From assembly GCA_963743825.1 (NCBI GenBank), contig CAVURC010000002.1, forward strand, positions 1 through 64,000: a stretch of 64,000 bases of DNA. The letters are read 5' to 3'. A program made the translations under genes and the position numbers. This document shows, one piece after another, positions 17,197 to 25,920 of this stretch (position 1 is its first letter; each line of letters begins with the position of its first letter). This DNA is from Sva-07 sp963743825. GTDB lineage: Bacteria > Actinomycetota > Acidimicrobiia > Acidimicrobiales > Ilumatobacteraceae. Below the pieces are notes generated by a model. The model saw nothing but the letters and a program-made list of their open reading frames with translations, was not told the DNA's origin and did not search any database.

Positions 17197-18003
17197 TCAG
17201 TCGGCGAGTTCGGCGAGAACGGCGTCGTGGAGGAGGCGGTTCGTGCTGATCGCCGTGTTGTGCAGATGGGTCGGCACACCGAAACGGTCGGTGAGGCTCC
17301 CGCCGGCCGCCTCGACGATCGGCTTCACTGCGGCGATGTCGTAGGGCGCCACGCCGACTGCGTCGACGGCTGCGTCCATGGCTCCCTCGGCCACCAGCAT
17401 GTGTTGCCAGAAGTCGCCGATCCCGCGTGACCGGCGGGCCCGCTGCTGGAGTCGAACGAGAGCAGGCGTGAGCCCGAGCGCATCCCAGCCGGCGCTGTGC
17501 GTGATGCTCACCTGAGCCTCGGCCAGATCGTCGACGGTCGAGACCACGATCGGCCGTTCGTCGTCGAACACCGACACCGTTGCGCCCAGCCCGAGCCCTC
17601 CCCACCAGCGCCGACCGAGCGCTGGGGCCGACACCACGCCGAGCACGGCGCCGCGTTCGGCGTGCACCAGCGCGATGAGGGTCGCCCAGATCGGGATGCC
17701 GCGCACGAACCCGGACGTGCCGTCGATCGGATCGATCACCCACTGCCACGGCGAGTCGACATCGCCCCTGGGTCCGTGCTCCTCGCCGAAGGCGCCATGC
17801 CGTGGCCGCTCGTGGAGCAGCCGATCGACGATCATCGTCTCGGCCCGTCGGTCGATCTCGGTGACCTCCGTGCGATTGCGCTTCCAGTCGATGTCGAAAT
17901 CGGCCTCGTGGAAATGCGGCAACGTGAAGGCGTCGGCCGCGTCGGCCACATCGAGGGCGAGCGCGAGATCGTGGGTCAGATCGGGTGTCTCGTCGAGATT
18001 CAT
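17197..18003 (-). CDS. Inositol monophosphatase-family phosphatase (HisN-like)
   Basis: A 268-residue Li-sensitive-type phosphatase. The metal/catalytic motifs are present: GEEHGPRG (Glu), WVIDPIDGTSGFVRGIP (the DPIDGT core) and late VAPYDIAAVKPIVEAAGG, which provides the final Asp in WD/YDxAA. The length and the TSGFVRG form resemble actinobacterial histidinol-phosphatase HisN more than inositol-1-phosphatase SuhB, but no other his gene is nearby. Its ATG is 2 nt after the stop of the upstream crotonase gene, so they are co-transcribed. Confidence 0.85.
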   Translation of the reverse strand: MNLDETPDLTHDLALALDVADAADAFTLPHFHEADFDIDWKRNRTEVTEIDRRAETMIVDRLLHERPRHGAFGEEHGPRGDVDSPWQWVIDPIDGTSGFVRGIPIWATLIALVHAERGAVLGVVSAPALGRRWWGGLGLGATVSVFDDERPIVVSTVDDLAEAQVSITHSAGWDALGLTPALVRLQQRARRSRGIGDFWQHMLVAEGAMDAAVDAVGVAPYDIAAVKPIVEAAGGSLTDRFGVPTHLHNTAISTNRLLHDAVLAELAD

Positions 18004-18005
18004 CG

Positions 18006-18833
18006 TCAACGTCCCGTGTTCGAGGCGGATGGGAAATCGGGCTGACGCTTCTCCTGGAGTGCGGCGAGGCCTTCGGCGGCGTCGGGCCCGAGGAAGTTGA
18101 TCATCTCGTAGGCGAGCGATGCCTCGAAGTTGGGGAGGGCCTGGCGAAGCCAATGATTGAGGGCCCGTTTGGTCATGCGGGTTGCATCCACCGGGCCGGC
18201 TGCGAGCTTCTCGGCCACGCCGAGTGCCGTCGGCAGGACGTCGTCGGCCGGCACCGCCTTGGAGACGAGACCGATCCGCTCCGCCTCGCGGCCATCGAGG
18301 AAGTCAGCAGTGAGGAGGTAGTACTTCGCCTTGGCCATGCCGCACAGCAGTGGCCAGATGGCCACCGCGTGGTCGCCGCCGGCAACACCGAGCCGGATGT
18401 GGCCGTCGGTGAGCTTGGCATCCTCGTTGATCACGCTGATGTCGGCGAGCAGCGCAACGGCGAGCCCGGCCCCGACGGCGACACCGTTGATGGCCGACAC
18501 GATCGGCGTGTCGCAGTCGATCATCGTGCGCACGATGTCGCCGGCCTCCTTCATCACGCGGATCGTCTGGGCATAGTCGCCCACCTGCTCGGCGATCCAG
18601 TCGAGATCACCACCGGCGGAGAAGGCCCGACCGGCACCGGTGACCACGACGGCGCGCACCGACGGGTCGTCGTCGATCGTGCGGAACACCCGCGACAACT
18701 GCAGATGCATCTCGGCGCCCGTCGCGTTCAACCGGTCCGGGTCGTCGAGCGTCATGAGGAGCACCCCATCGCTCGGCCGCTCGAACCGCAGGCGGGAGTA
18801 GGCGGCGTAGGGGTCGGTGGGGCTGTCCGTCAC
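18006..18833 (-). CDS. Enoyl-CoA hydratase/isomerase family protein
   Basis: A 275-residue crotonase-fold protein distinct from the one at 1738-2523. It has LLMTLDDPDRLNATG, the first oxyanion loop GAGRAFSAGGDLDWI, and the second PIVSAINGVAVGAGLAVALLADI followed by LGVAGGDHAVAIWPLL. GAG-Asp patterns fit CoA-thioester isomerases or hydratases; the exact reaction is open. The GTG at 18833 is preferred over an upstream TTG because a TAGGGT -10 box lies 7 nt before it. Confidence 0.87.
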   Translation of the reverse strand: MTDSPTDPYAAYSRLRFERPSDGVLLMTLDDPDRLNATGAEMHLQLSRVFRTIDDDPSVRAVVVTGAGRAFSAGGDLDWIAEQVGDYAQTIRVMKEAGDIVRTMIDCDTPIVSAINGVAVGAGLAVALLADISVINEDAKLTDGHIRLGVAGGDHAVAIWPLLCGMAKAKYYLLTADFLDGREAERIGLVSKAVPADDVLPTALGVAEKLAAGPVDATRMTKRALNHWLRQALPNFEASLAYEMINFLGPDAAEGLAALQEKRQPDFPSASNTGR

Positions 18834-18840
18834 GTCCGAA

Positions 18841-18846
18841 ACCCTA
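18841..18846 (-). promoter_or_regulatory. -10 box TAGGGT for the crotonase/HisN-like operon
   Basis: TANNNT hexamer 7 nt before the GTG at 18833. The palindrome at 18853-18879 covers the -35 region. Confidence 0.5.
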
Positions 18847-18852
18847 CGCAAT

Positions 18853-18879
18853 GAGACGCGGGGTCAGACCCCGCGTCTC
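18853..18879. repeat. GTCNGAC-centred palindrome, copy 3
   Basis: GAGACGCGGGGTC/GACCCCGCGTCTC, 13 perfect pairs around a single A. It ends 1 nt from the stop codon of the GNAT gene (18881). Confidence 0.93.
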
Positions 18880-18880
18880 G

Positions 18881-19910
18881 TTACAGGTCGAGGGTGGCTT
18901 CGATCTCGCCGTCGTCCACGTTGCCGTTGGGCACGAATCCGCGGGCGAGGTACATCGGCTCGGGCGATCCCTTGCCAGGCGCCCACGAGACGTCGAGCCT
19001 CGTGTCGCCCCAGGTACGGCACTGCTCGGCCACGAGGTCGATCACGCCGGCGCCGATGCCGCGACGCTGATGCATCCGGTCGACGACCAGGCGCCACAGG
19101 TACGGGTGGGGATGCCCTGGCTGCGAACGAGCCAACATGACGAATCCCACCAGGTGGCCGTCGGCCCGCACCGCTCGATACCACGGCCGAACGACCACGC
19201 CCTCGTGCTCCGGGGGAATCGAGCGCGTCGGCGAGCGACTTCGCCACCGGTGCGACGAACCGTTGCTGCGATCGGTGTGTCGCCAACCGCAGGACATCCG
19301 ACAGGATGTCGCTCGTGATCTCGACCAGTTCCATGGTCTCCGGTCGAGTTCGGGATCGATTCCGCCACGACTCCCAGTCGGCGCGTGTCATGCCGTACAG
19401 CCAGTCGTCGGAGTTGTCGTCGCCGACCCAGAACGACGAGCGCGTGTGGCCCTCGAACAGCATGCCGATGCGTTCCAGCACCATCGCCGAGGCGGGGTTA
19501 TCGGGGTGCAACATGGCTTCGACCCTCGTGACGCCGATCGTGTCGAACAGGTACTCGACCAGCGCCGACGTCGCCTCGACGGCGTACCCCCGGTTCCAGG
19601 CTTCGCTCGCCAGGGTGTAGCCGATCTCTGCGGTTCGTCCGGTCCACGAGAGCAGCACGACGACATCACCGAACACCATCGTGTCGGCCGGATCGGCAAC
19701 GGTGAGCATCCACCACTCGCCGTCGACCGGGCCGTCCATGGCCATGACCTCCGCGATGAGGGCTTCGGCACGATCGAGCGGATACGGCGGGATCCACGTC
19801 TGGTACCTCGCAACCTCCGGGTCGCTACGGCGAGCTGCGAGCGCGACGGCGTCCGATGCTCGGACAGGACGCAGGAGGAGGCGCTCGGTCCGAAGATCGA
19901 ACGACGCCAC
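18881..19910 (-). CDS. Two-domain (tandem) GNAT acetyltransferase, frameshifted
   Basis: About 342 residues after correction. Domain 1 (about residues 1-185) is RimJ/RimL-like: LRTERLLLRPVRASDA, FGDVVVLLSWTGRTAEIGYTL, WNRGYAVEATSALVEYLF and HPDNPASAMVLERIGM. Domain 2 (about 192-342) reads LVEITSDILSDVLRLATH, FVAPVAKSLADALDSP, then LWRLVVDRMHQRRGIGAGVIDLVAEQ with the acetyl-CoA loop RRGIGAG. No stop separates the domains, so this appears to be one protein, although an ATG with a GGAGA site at 19334 could also start domain 2 alone. The frame breaks in the GGGGG run at 19212-19216 (one extra base). The GTG at 19910 lies 9 nt after dxs. Confidence 0.75.
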
Positions 19911-19918
19911 GACCGAAC

Positions 19919-21850
19919 TCAGCTCGAGCGAACGAGGGCGACGAGGCTGTCGACGTCGAGTCCGAATCGCGCCAGGATCGCCGTCGACTTCGGATCGTGG
20001 GGGATGAACTTCGTCGGCAGGCCGAGCATGGTGACCTCCGTGTCGGTGCGCAACGTGCACACCGCATCGCCGATCGACATCCCGATGCCGCCGTCACGGA
20101 TGCCGTCCTCGATCGTGATCAGCCGTGTGTGCGTCGCTGCATCGGCGATCATCTCGGCATCGAGCGGCGCGCAGCAGCGTGCATCCCACACGGTCACGAC
20201 GATGCCGTCGGCGGCGAGTTCCTCTGCAGCCTTCTCGGCGACTTCGAGCATCTTGCCGATGGCGATGATGCAGGTACCGGAACCGGCGACGACCTTGCGG
20301 GCCGACAGCCCTGAGCCGACCTCGGACTCGGTCACCTGCCGCGCCGCTCCGCGCGGATAGCGGATGACGACGGGACCCGACTCCACCAGCGTGGTCGCAT
20401 CGTGGAGCATCTGGGCCAACTCCTGGGCACTCGACGGAGCGAGGACGCGCATCCCCGGCACCTTCGAGAGCAGGGCCATGTCGTACACGCCGTGGTGGCT
20501 CGCACCATCGGGGCCGGTGATGCCGGCACGGTCGAGGCAGAAGATCACCGGGAGCCGGTGCAGTGCCACGTCGTACACGACCTGATCCCACGCTCGGTTC
20601 AGGAACGTCGAGTAGATCGCCACGATCGGACGAAGGCCGCCCATCGCCATACCGGCGGCGCCGGTGACGGCGTGCTGCTCGGCGATGCCGACGTCGAAGA
20701 TGCGGTCGGGGAACCGGTCCTGGAACGGGAGCAGGCCGGTCGGGCCGGGCATCGCAGCGGTGATGGCAACGATGCGTTCGTCGGCCTCGGCCTCCTTGAC
20801 GATGGCCTCGGCGAAGGCCTGCGTGTATCCGGTGGACACGGCCTTCGGCGGTCCGACGAGCGGGTCGAACACCGGGGCGTCGTGGAGGTGCTTCTCGTCG
20901 TCGTCCTCGGCGGGCGGGTAGCCGCGACCCTTCTGTGTGAGCACGTGCACGAGGATCGGGCCCTCGGCCGACAGTTCGATCGCGTTGTGGAACGCGTGCT
21001 CCATCTCCTCGATGTTGTGGCCGTCGAACGGGCCGACGTATCGCACGCCGAGCGCTTCGAAGAACGACGGCGGCTGCAGGAACTCCCTGACGCCGGCCTT
21101 GAACGCGTCCATCGCGGAGCCGGCCTGGTGGCCGACGACGGGAAGATGCTGGAGGAAGTCCTCGAGGCGTCGCTGGCGGCGGACGTACACCGGATTGAGG
21201 CGGATGTCGGTGAGCGCGTGCGCCAGTTTCTCGGTCAGCACGTCGGTGACACTCGGGTGATTCGCTCGTTCGTCGCGGCCCTGCACGCTGGCCGAGAGCA
21301 TCGACACGGTCGGCGCATACGAGCGGCCGTTGTCGTTGAGCACGACGATGACGCGCTTGTCGCCATGGCCGATGTTGTTGATCGCCTCGTAGGCCATCCC
21401 GCCGGTCATCGAGCCGTCACCGAGCACCGCGACGATGTGGCGATGGTGGTCGGCGCCGAGGTCGCGTGCAACGGCCATCCCGTACGCGTAGGAGAGGATC
21501 GTGGAGGCGTGGCTGTTCTCGACGTAGTCGTGTTCCGATTCCTCGCGAGACGGATAGCCGGACAGGCCGCCCTGCTGGCGCAACTGCTCGAACTGCTTCT
21601 GGCGGCCGGTGACGATCTTGTGGATGTAGGCCTGGTGGCCCGTGTCCCAGAGGATCGCGTCGGTCGGCGATTCGAACACGCGATGCAGCGCCAGGGTGAG
21701 TTCGACGGCGCCGAGGTTCGAGCCGAGGTGGCCTCCGGTGTCTGACACAGCCGACACCACGAAGTCACGGATCTCGCCGGCGAGATCGTTCAGTTCGTCG
21801 TACGACAGGTCCCGCAGGTCGGCGGGCTGGCGGACTCGCTCCAGGTACAT
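19919..21850 (-). CDS. dxs: 1-deoxy-D-xylulose-5-phosphate synthase
   Basis: Thiamine-diphosphate enzyme that condenses pyruvate and glyceraldehyde 3-phosphate, the first step of the MEP isoprenoid pathway. The 643-residue protein has GGHLGSNLGAVELTLALH, the ThDP motif GDGSMTGGMAYEAINN ... VIVVLNDNG, the central YVGPFDGHNI, and the transketolase-like PYR domain with FDVGIAEQHAVTGAAG and DRAGITGPDGASHHGVYD. All are normal, so it should be active. A TAGCGT -10 box lies 9 nt before the ATG. The tandem GNAT follows at 9 nt in the same transcript. Confidence 0.98.
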   Translation of the reverse strand: MYLERVRQPADLRDLSYDELNDLAGEIRDFVVSAVSDTGGHLGSNLGAVELTLALHRVFESPTDAILWDTGHQAYIHKIVTGRQKQFEQLRQQGGLSGYPSREESEHDYVENSHASTILSYAYGMAVARDLGADHHRHIVAVLGDGSMTGGMAYEAINNIGHGDKRVIVVLNDNGRSYAPTVSMLSASVQGRDERANHPSVTDVLTEKLAHALTDIRLNPVYVRRQRRLEDFLQHLPVVGHQAGSAMDAFKAGVREFLQPPSFFEALGVRYVGPFDGHNIEEMEHAFHNAIELSAEGPILVHVLTQKGRGYPPAEDDDEKHLHDAPVFDPLVGPPKAVSTGYTQAFAEAIVKEAEADERIVAITAAMPGPTGLLPFQDRFPDRIFDVGIAEQHAVTGAAGMAMGGLRPIVAIYSTFLNRAWDQVVYDVALHRLPVIFCLDRAGITGPDGASHHGVYDMALLSKVPGMRVLAPSSAQELAQMLHDATTLVESGPVVIRYPRGAARQVTESEVGSGLSARKVVAGSGTCIIAIGKMLEVAEKAAEELAADGIVVTVWDARCCAPLDAEMIADAATHTRLITIEDGIRDGGIGMSIGDAVCTLRTDTEVTMLGLPTKFIPHDPKSTAILARFGLDVDSLVALVRSS

Positions 21851-21859
21851 GCAGGTATG

Positions 21860-21865
21860 ACGCTA
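21860..21865 (-). promoter_or_regulatory. -10 box TAGCGT for dxs
   Basis: TANNNT hexamer 9 nt before the ATG at 21850. It lies back-to-back with the promoter of the divergent SDR gene. Confidence 0.5.
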
Positions 21866-21898
21866 TCTCCACTGCCGAGTCGGTGCGTGACGGGCCCG

Positions 21899-21904
21899 TA
21901 CAGT
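21899..21904 (+). promoter_or_regulatory. -10 box TACAGT, leaderless start of the SDR gene
   Basis: TANNNT hexamer 7 nt before the ATG at 21912. Confidence 0.5.
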
Positions 21905-21911
21905 CGGGTGC

Positions 21912-22706
21912 ATGGCAGTCCCCTCAGCATCCCCGTTCGATCTCTCCGGCCATGTCGCACTCGTGACCGGCGGCAACGGTGGGATCGGCCTCGGCATGGC
22001 CGATGCACTGGCGGCCCACGGCGCCGATGTGGCGATCTGGGGAACCAATCCCGACAAGAACGATGCGGCGATCGAGCAGCTCGGTCGTCACGACGTCGAG
22101 CTGCTGTCGATCGTGTGCGACGTCGGCGACGAGGACGCGGTGGTGCAGGCAATGGCCGACACGATCGGCGAGCTCGGCCGGATCGACTCGTGCTTCGTCA
22201 ACGCCGGCGTCGGCGGGCAGGCGCCGAGCTTCGTCGGGATGACGTCGGACGAGTGGCGTCGTGTGATGCGAGTGAACCTCGACGGTGCGTTCTTCACGGC
22301 GCGCGAGGCGGCACGGCACATGGTCGAGCGTTCCGACGCCGGCGACGAGGCCGGCGGCTCGATCGTGTTCACCACGTCGGGTTCGGCGTTCTTCGGGCAG
22401 CAGTCCGGCCAGCACTACGGCGCGTCGAAGGCCGGGGTGAACTCGATGATGAAAGCGATTGCCGTGCAACACGCCCGCCACGGGGTGCGCTGCAACTCGA
22501 TCCTTCCGGGCTGGATCGAGAGCGACATGACCGCCGGCGCGTTCGGCTGGGACCGCTTCGTCGACAAGGTCCTCCCGCGGGTGCCGGCGCGCCGCTGGGG
22601 GGTCCCCGCCGATTTCGGCGGCCTCGCCGTGTACCTCGCGAGCCCGGCGTCGAGCTATCACACCGGCGACGTCATCACCATCGACGGCGGCTACCACTCC
22701 TTCTGA
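21912..22706 (+). CDS. Short-chain dehydrogenase/reductase (SDR)
   Basis: A 264-residue classical SDR. The NAD(P) loop is TGGNGGIGLGMADAL, NAG is present in FVNAGVGG, and the catalytic Ser/Tyr/Lys are visible in SIVFTTSGSAFF and YGASKAG. The end PASSYHTGDVITIDGGY is the typical GxxxxVDGG-like close. Asp-Val (CDVGDEDAV) fits binding of the adenine. Substrate unknown; glucose-dehydrogenase-like or beta-ketoacyl-ACP reductase-like activities are possible. Single gene ending at a family B repeat. Confidence 0.9.
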   Translation: MAVPSASPFDLSGHVALVTGGNGGIGLGMADALAAHGADVAIWGTNPDKNDAAIEQLGRHDVELLSIVCDVGDEDAVVQAMADTIGELGRIDSCFVNAGVGGQAPSFVGMTSDEWRRVMRVNLDGAFFTAREAARHMVERSDAGDEAGGSIVFTTSGSAFFGQQSGQHYGASKAGVNSMMKAIAVQHARHGVRCNSILPGWIESDMTAGAFGWDRFVDKVLPRVPARRWGVPADFGGLAVYLASPASSYHTGDVITIDGGYHSF

Positions 22707-22725
22707 CGCGACCCGACCCCCCGTT

Positions 22726-22782
22726 TCCGAAAAATGCGCTCTCGTGTGCGCTGGGTGCACATTTCAGCGCACATTTCGGGTT
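22726..22782. repeat. 57-nt hairpin element, family B copy 2
   Basis: Outer arms from TCCGAAAAATGCGCT to AGCGCACATTTCGGG, inner stem TGTGC/GCACA with loop containing CTGGG. It spans the stop codon of the minus-strand methyltransferase gene (22764-22766) and begins 20 nt after the SDR stop. Confidence 0.9.
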
Positions 22783-23531
22783 GGTGTGGCGGGTTTCGTG
22801 TAGATCGACACGTGCTGGGAGCTGTCGTCGTCGAACCCCGCGCCGGCCATGTCGCCGTACCGTGCGAGCAGTGTCAGTCCCGCTCGATCTGCCATCTCGT
22901 CGAGTTGAGCCGGTGTCGCCCACCTGATCGACCACGGCCGCAGCCGCACACCACCCGACTCGCTGATGTGCACGAACTGCCCCTCGGCGCGCTGGTTGTC
23001 GGGATCGTCGACCGACACCGAGAGCACGACGTGGTCGACGGCCAGTGTCCGCACGGAGACGTCGGACGTCGGCCGTACCCGGCGGTCGGCGTCCGGGACG
23101 TATGCCTCGACCACGAATGATCCGCCCGGTCGGAGCCGCCCGGCAACCTCGGCGAAGCAACGCCGCTGTGCCACCTCGTCGAGCAGGTTGAAGATCGTGT
23201 TGTACGCCACCAACGCTGCATCGAACGGTCCGTCGGGGAGGTCGTCGACCATGTCGCCACGGATGGCGGTGACGTCACTCGTGACGTCACGTTCGGTGAG
23301 CCGGTCGAGCATCGCCTCGCTGCTGTCGACGCCGACCACCTGCAGTCCGCCAGCGGCCATCGGCACGGCCAGCCGCCCGGTCCCCACCCCGAGTTCGAGC
23401 ACCCGTCCGCCCGGTCCGGCCAGCGACAACATCCGGGCCACCGTTGCGTCGACATCGGTGACATCGGCGTACCACTCGTCGTACACGTCGGCGAACCCGT
23501 CGCCGTAGGAACGCTCGTCGTAGCCGCGCAT
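22764..23531 (-). CDS. Class I SAM-dependent methyltransferase
   Basis: A 255-residue methyltransferase. The SAM-binding motif I is RVLELGVGTGRLAVPMA, motif II ends VVGVDSSEAMLDRL, and later motifs include IRGDMVDDLPDGPFDAALVAYNTIFNLL and RLRPGGSFVVEAY. The N-terminal YDERSYGDGFADVYDEWYADV is common in this group of small-molecule methyltransferases. Substrate unknown. The start MRGYDERS is chosen, with a TAGTCT -10 box 7 nt upstream. The last few residues and the stop codon are encoded by a family B repeat, so the native C-terminus may once have been different. Confidence 0.88.
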   Translation of the reverse strand: MRGYDERSYGDGFADVYDEWYADVTDVDATVARMLSLAGPGGRVLELGVGTGRLAVPMAAGGLQVVGVDSSEAMLDRLTERDVTSDVTAIRGDMVDDLPDGPFDAALVAYNTIFNLLDEVAQRRCFAEVAGRLRPGGSFVVEAYVPDADRRVRPTSDVSVRTLAVDHVVLSVSVDDPDNQRAEGQFVHISESGGVRLRPWSIRWATPAQLDEMADRAGLTLLARYGDMAGAGFDDDSSQHVSIYTKPATPTRNVR

Positions 23532-23538
23532 CGCCCCG

Positions 23539-23544
23539 AGACTA
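23539..23544 (-). promoter_or_regulatory. -10 box TAGTCT for the methyltransferase gene
   Basis: TANNNT hexamer 7 nt before the ATG at 23531; its upstream end touches the palindrome at 23544-23576. Confidence 0.5.
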
Positions 23545-23576
23545 CGTACACGATGTGTCTGACACATCGTGTACGT
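23544..23576. repeat. GTCNGAC-centred palindrome, copy 4, between divergent genes
   Basis: ACGTACACGATGTGTC/GACACATCGTGTACGT, 16 perfect pairs around a single T. It lies between the divergent methyltransferase and cysteine desulfurase genes and is the only copy with no adjacent stop codon. Confidence 0.93.
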
Positions 23577-23600
23577 GGATCGCTGGTGGGCGTGCAGCGG

Positions 23601-23606
23601 TAGCGT
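23601..23606 (+). promoter_or_regulatory. -10 box TAGCGT, leaderless start of the cysteine desulfurase gene
   Basis: TANNNT hexamer 7 nt before the GTG at 23614. Confidence 0.5.
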
Positions 23607-23613
23607 GGGATGG

Positions 23614-24750
23614 GTGACCGAGCCGGCGATCACCTACCTCGACCACGCGGCGTCCACGCCGATGCGGGCGGAGGCGATCGAGGCGATGATGCCCTACCTC
23701 GCCACCATCTACGCCAACCCGTCGGGTTCGCATCGCTTCGCCCGTCGGGCCCGCCAGGCCATCGACGAGTCACGCGACATGGTCGCAGCAACCGTCGGGT
23801 GCCGACCGAACGAAGTCGTGTTCACCGGGTGCGGCACCGAGAGCGACAACACCGCGATTGCCGGAGCGGTCTCGCGGCTCGGCGGCTCGGCGGTCTGCCC
23901 GGCTGTCGAGCACCACGCCGTCCTCCACGTCGTCGAGCATCTCGGTGGGCGCGTCGTCGGCGTCGATGCTGCCGGCAGTGTCGATCTCGACGAACTCGCG
24001 GCGGTGCTCGAGGAGGAGGTCGACGTCGCCATCGTCAGCGTGATGGCCGTCAACAACGAGGTCGGCACGATCACCGACATCGCCGAGGTGTCGAGGCTCG
24101 TGCGTCGACTGGCTCCCGGCGCACTGGTGCACACCGACGCGGTGCAGGCCGCCTGCTGGCTCGACCTGCGTGAGGTGACGCCGCACGTCGACCTGCTGTC
24201 GCTCAGCGCCCACAAGTTCGGTGGCCCGAAGGGCGTCGGCGTGCTGATCGAACGCGGTGGGCCACGCATCGATCCGCTGATCATCGGCGGCGGACAGGAA
24301 CGAGAGCGGCGCAGCGGTACCCAGAACACCGCCGGCATCGTCGCTGCCGCGATCGCCCTGCAACTCACCGACGCCGAACGTGACACCGAAGCAGTGCGGC
24401 TCGTCGACCTCCGCGACCGCCTCGTGAAGGGGCTCCAGAGCCGGATCGACGGTGTCGTCGAGACGGTGCCACCGGCCCGCAAGGTCGCCGGGTCGGCGCA
24501 CGTGTGCATCGCCGGGGTCGAGTCCGAGGCGCTGCTCTACCTGCTCGACGAGGCCAACGTCTGCGCGTCGGCAGCGTCAGCGTGTGCGAGCGGTGCCATG
24601 GAGCCATCGCACGTGCTCGCAGCGATGGGTGTCGATCGAGCGACCGCCCTCGGTTCGTTGCGTCTCACGCTCGGCCGCACCACGACCGAGGCCGACATCG
24701 ATCGGGCCATCGAGGTACTGGTGCCCGCAGTGGACCGGCTGCGACGATGA
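23614..24750 (+). CDS. Cysteine desulfurase (IscS/NifS family)
   Basis: PLP enzyme that removes sulfur from cysteine as a persulfide. In 378 residues it shows YLDHAASTPM, FTGCGTESDNTAI, the PLP His in AVEHHAV, the pyridine-binding Asp in VHTDAVQA, the Schiff-base Lys in SLSAHKFGGPKGVG and the persulfide Cys in ASACASGAMEPSHVL. The Cys loop is the longer IscS type. With mnmA starting 10 nt downstream, its main job is probably sulfur supply for tRNA 2-thiouridine, and possibly Fe-S clusters. GTG start chosen by the TAGCGT box. Confidence 0.94.
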   Translation: MTEPAITYLDHAASTPMRAEAIEAMMPYLATIYANPSGSHRFARRARQAIDESRDMVAATVGCRPNEVVFTGCGTESDNTAIAGAVSRLGGSAVCPAVEHHAVLHVVEHLGGRVVGVDAAGSVDLDELAAVLEEEVDVAIVSVMAVNNEVGTITDIAEVSRLVRRLAPGALVHTDAVQAACWLDLREVTPHVDLLSLSAHKFGGPKGVGVLIERGGPRIDPLIIGGGQERERRSGTQNTAGIVAAAIALQLTDAERDTEAVRLVDLRDRLVKGLQSRIDGVVETVPPARKVAGSAHVCIAGVESEALLYLLDEANVCASAASACASGAMEPSHVLAAMGVDRATALGSLRLTLGRTTTEADIDRAIEVLVPAVDRLRR

Positions 24751-24769
24751 AGGTCGGACGATGAAGGTC
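24743..24769. repeat. Tandem repeat across the desulfurase/mnmA junction
   Basis: GACGATGAAGGTC occurs twice in a row, 1 nt apart. The first copy includes the TGA stop of the desulfurase gene; the second includes the ATG of mnmA. Confidence 0.85.
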
Positions 24770-25816
24770 ATGTGCGCCATGAGCGGTGGCGTCGATTCGT
24801 CCGTCGCGGCGCTGCTCCTCCAGCGGGCCGGCCACGAGGTGGTCGGTGTGACGATGAAGCTGTGGGGTGGCGACAGCGACACGGGCTGCTGCTCGGTGTC
24901 GGATGTCGACGACGCCCGCCGCGTCGCCCAGCAGCTCGGCATCGACCATCTCGTCTTCAACTTCGGCGACGACTTCGACGAGCACGTCGTGGCGCCGTAC
25001 ATCGACGCGCACACACGCGGCATCACACCGAACCCGTGCATCGAGTGCAACCGTTCGGTGAAGTTCGCCCGCCTGGCCGAGCGCGCCGACCTCCTCGGAT
25101 TCGACGCGGTGGCCACCGGCCATCACGCCAACATCGGTCGCACGTCCGACGGGCGCTACACCCTCGAGCGTGGCGCCGATCCGGCCAAGGATCAGAGCTA
25201 CGTCGTGCACATGCTCGACCAGGCCCAGCTCGCACGAACGATGTTTCCCGTCGGCGGTCTGCAGAAGGCCGAGGTGCGTGAGCTCGCCTCGTCGATCGAC
25301 CTGCGCACGGCGCACAAGCCCGACAGCCAGGATGTCTGTTTCATCACGTCGATCGGTGGACGCTCGGCATTCCTGGGCGACCGCATCCCCTTTCGGGCCG
25401 GCACGGTCGTCGACACCAGCGGCACGCGCGTCGGCGAGGTCGAGTCCGTCGAACTCGTCACGATCGGCCAACGCAAGGGCCTCGGACTCCCGGGAGGTGG
25501 CCCGAAGCGATACGTCGTCGACGTCGACACCGCAACGGCAACCGTGACAGTCGGTGACGACGCCGACCTGCTCCGGGACGATCTCGTCGTCGATGGCGTC
25601 ACCTGGGTCGACGAACCCGTCGTCGGCTCGACCCTGGTGCAGTGCAGCGCCCACGGCGAGCCGCGCAGGGCCTCGATCGGCGTCGACTGTGGCGTCGACG
25701 ACGAAGCGATCACGGTGACGTGGGCCGAGCCGCAACGGCGTATCGCTCCCGGCCAGAGCGTCGTGTTCTACGACGTCACCGACACCCGCGTGCTCGGCGG
25801 CGGCATCTGCCGCTGA
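24761..25816 (+). CDS. mnmA: tRNA-specific 2-thiouridylase MnmA
   Basis: Adds sulfur to U34 of Lys, Glu and Gln tRNAs, activating the base with ATP. The 351-residue protein has the PP-loop AMSGGVDSSVAALLL, the catalytic Cys93 in TPNPCIECN, the second catalytic Cys193 in KPDSQDVCFI, and KDQSYVVHMLDQAQL plus IGQRKGLGLPGGGPKRYVV in the central and C-terminal domains. All are intact. Placed directly after its sulfur donor. A tandem repeat places a second start-like ATG 15 nt upstream in the preceding gene's stop; the ATG at 24761 is in frame with MKVMCAMSGG. Confidence 0.97.
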   Translation: MKVMCAMSGGVDSSVAALLLQRAGHEVVGVTMKLWGGDSDTGCCSVSDVDDARRVAQQLGIDHLVFNFGDDFDEHVVAPYIDAHTRGITPNPCIECNRSVKFARLAERADLLGFDAVATGHHANIGRTSDGRYTLERGADPAKDQSYVVHMLDQAQLARTMFPVGGLQKAEVRELASSIDLRTAHKPDSQDVCFITSIGGRSAFLGDRIPFRAGTVVDTSGTRVGEVESVELVTIGQRKGLGLPGGGPKRYVVDVDTATATVTVGDDADLLRDDLVVDGVTWVDEPVVGSTLVQCSAHGEPRRASIGVDCGVDDEAITVTWAEPQRRIAPGQSVVFYDVTDTRVLGGGICR

Positions 25817-25842
25817 TCCCTCCGCCAAAATTCGCCCACCCA

Positions 25843-25900
25843 TCCCGAAAAATGAGCGCTCATGTGCGCTGGGTGCACATCTCAGCGCACATTTCGGGTT
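25843..25900. repeat. 57-nt hairpin element, family B copy 3
   Basis: CCCGAAAAATGAGCGCT to CAGCGCACATTTCGGG with loop CTGGG. It lies between two convergent stops (25816 and 25921). Confidence 0.9.
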
Positions 25901-25920
25901 GGGGGGTGAACGGACGAGCG

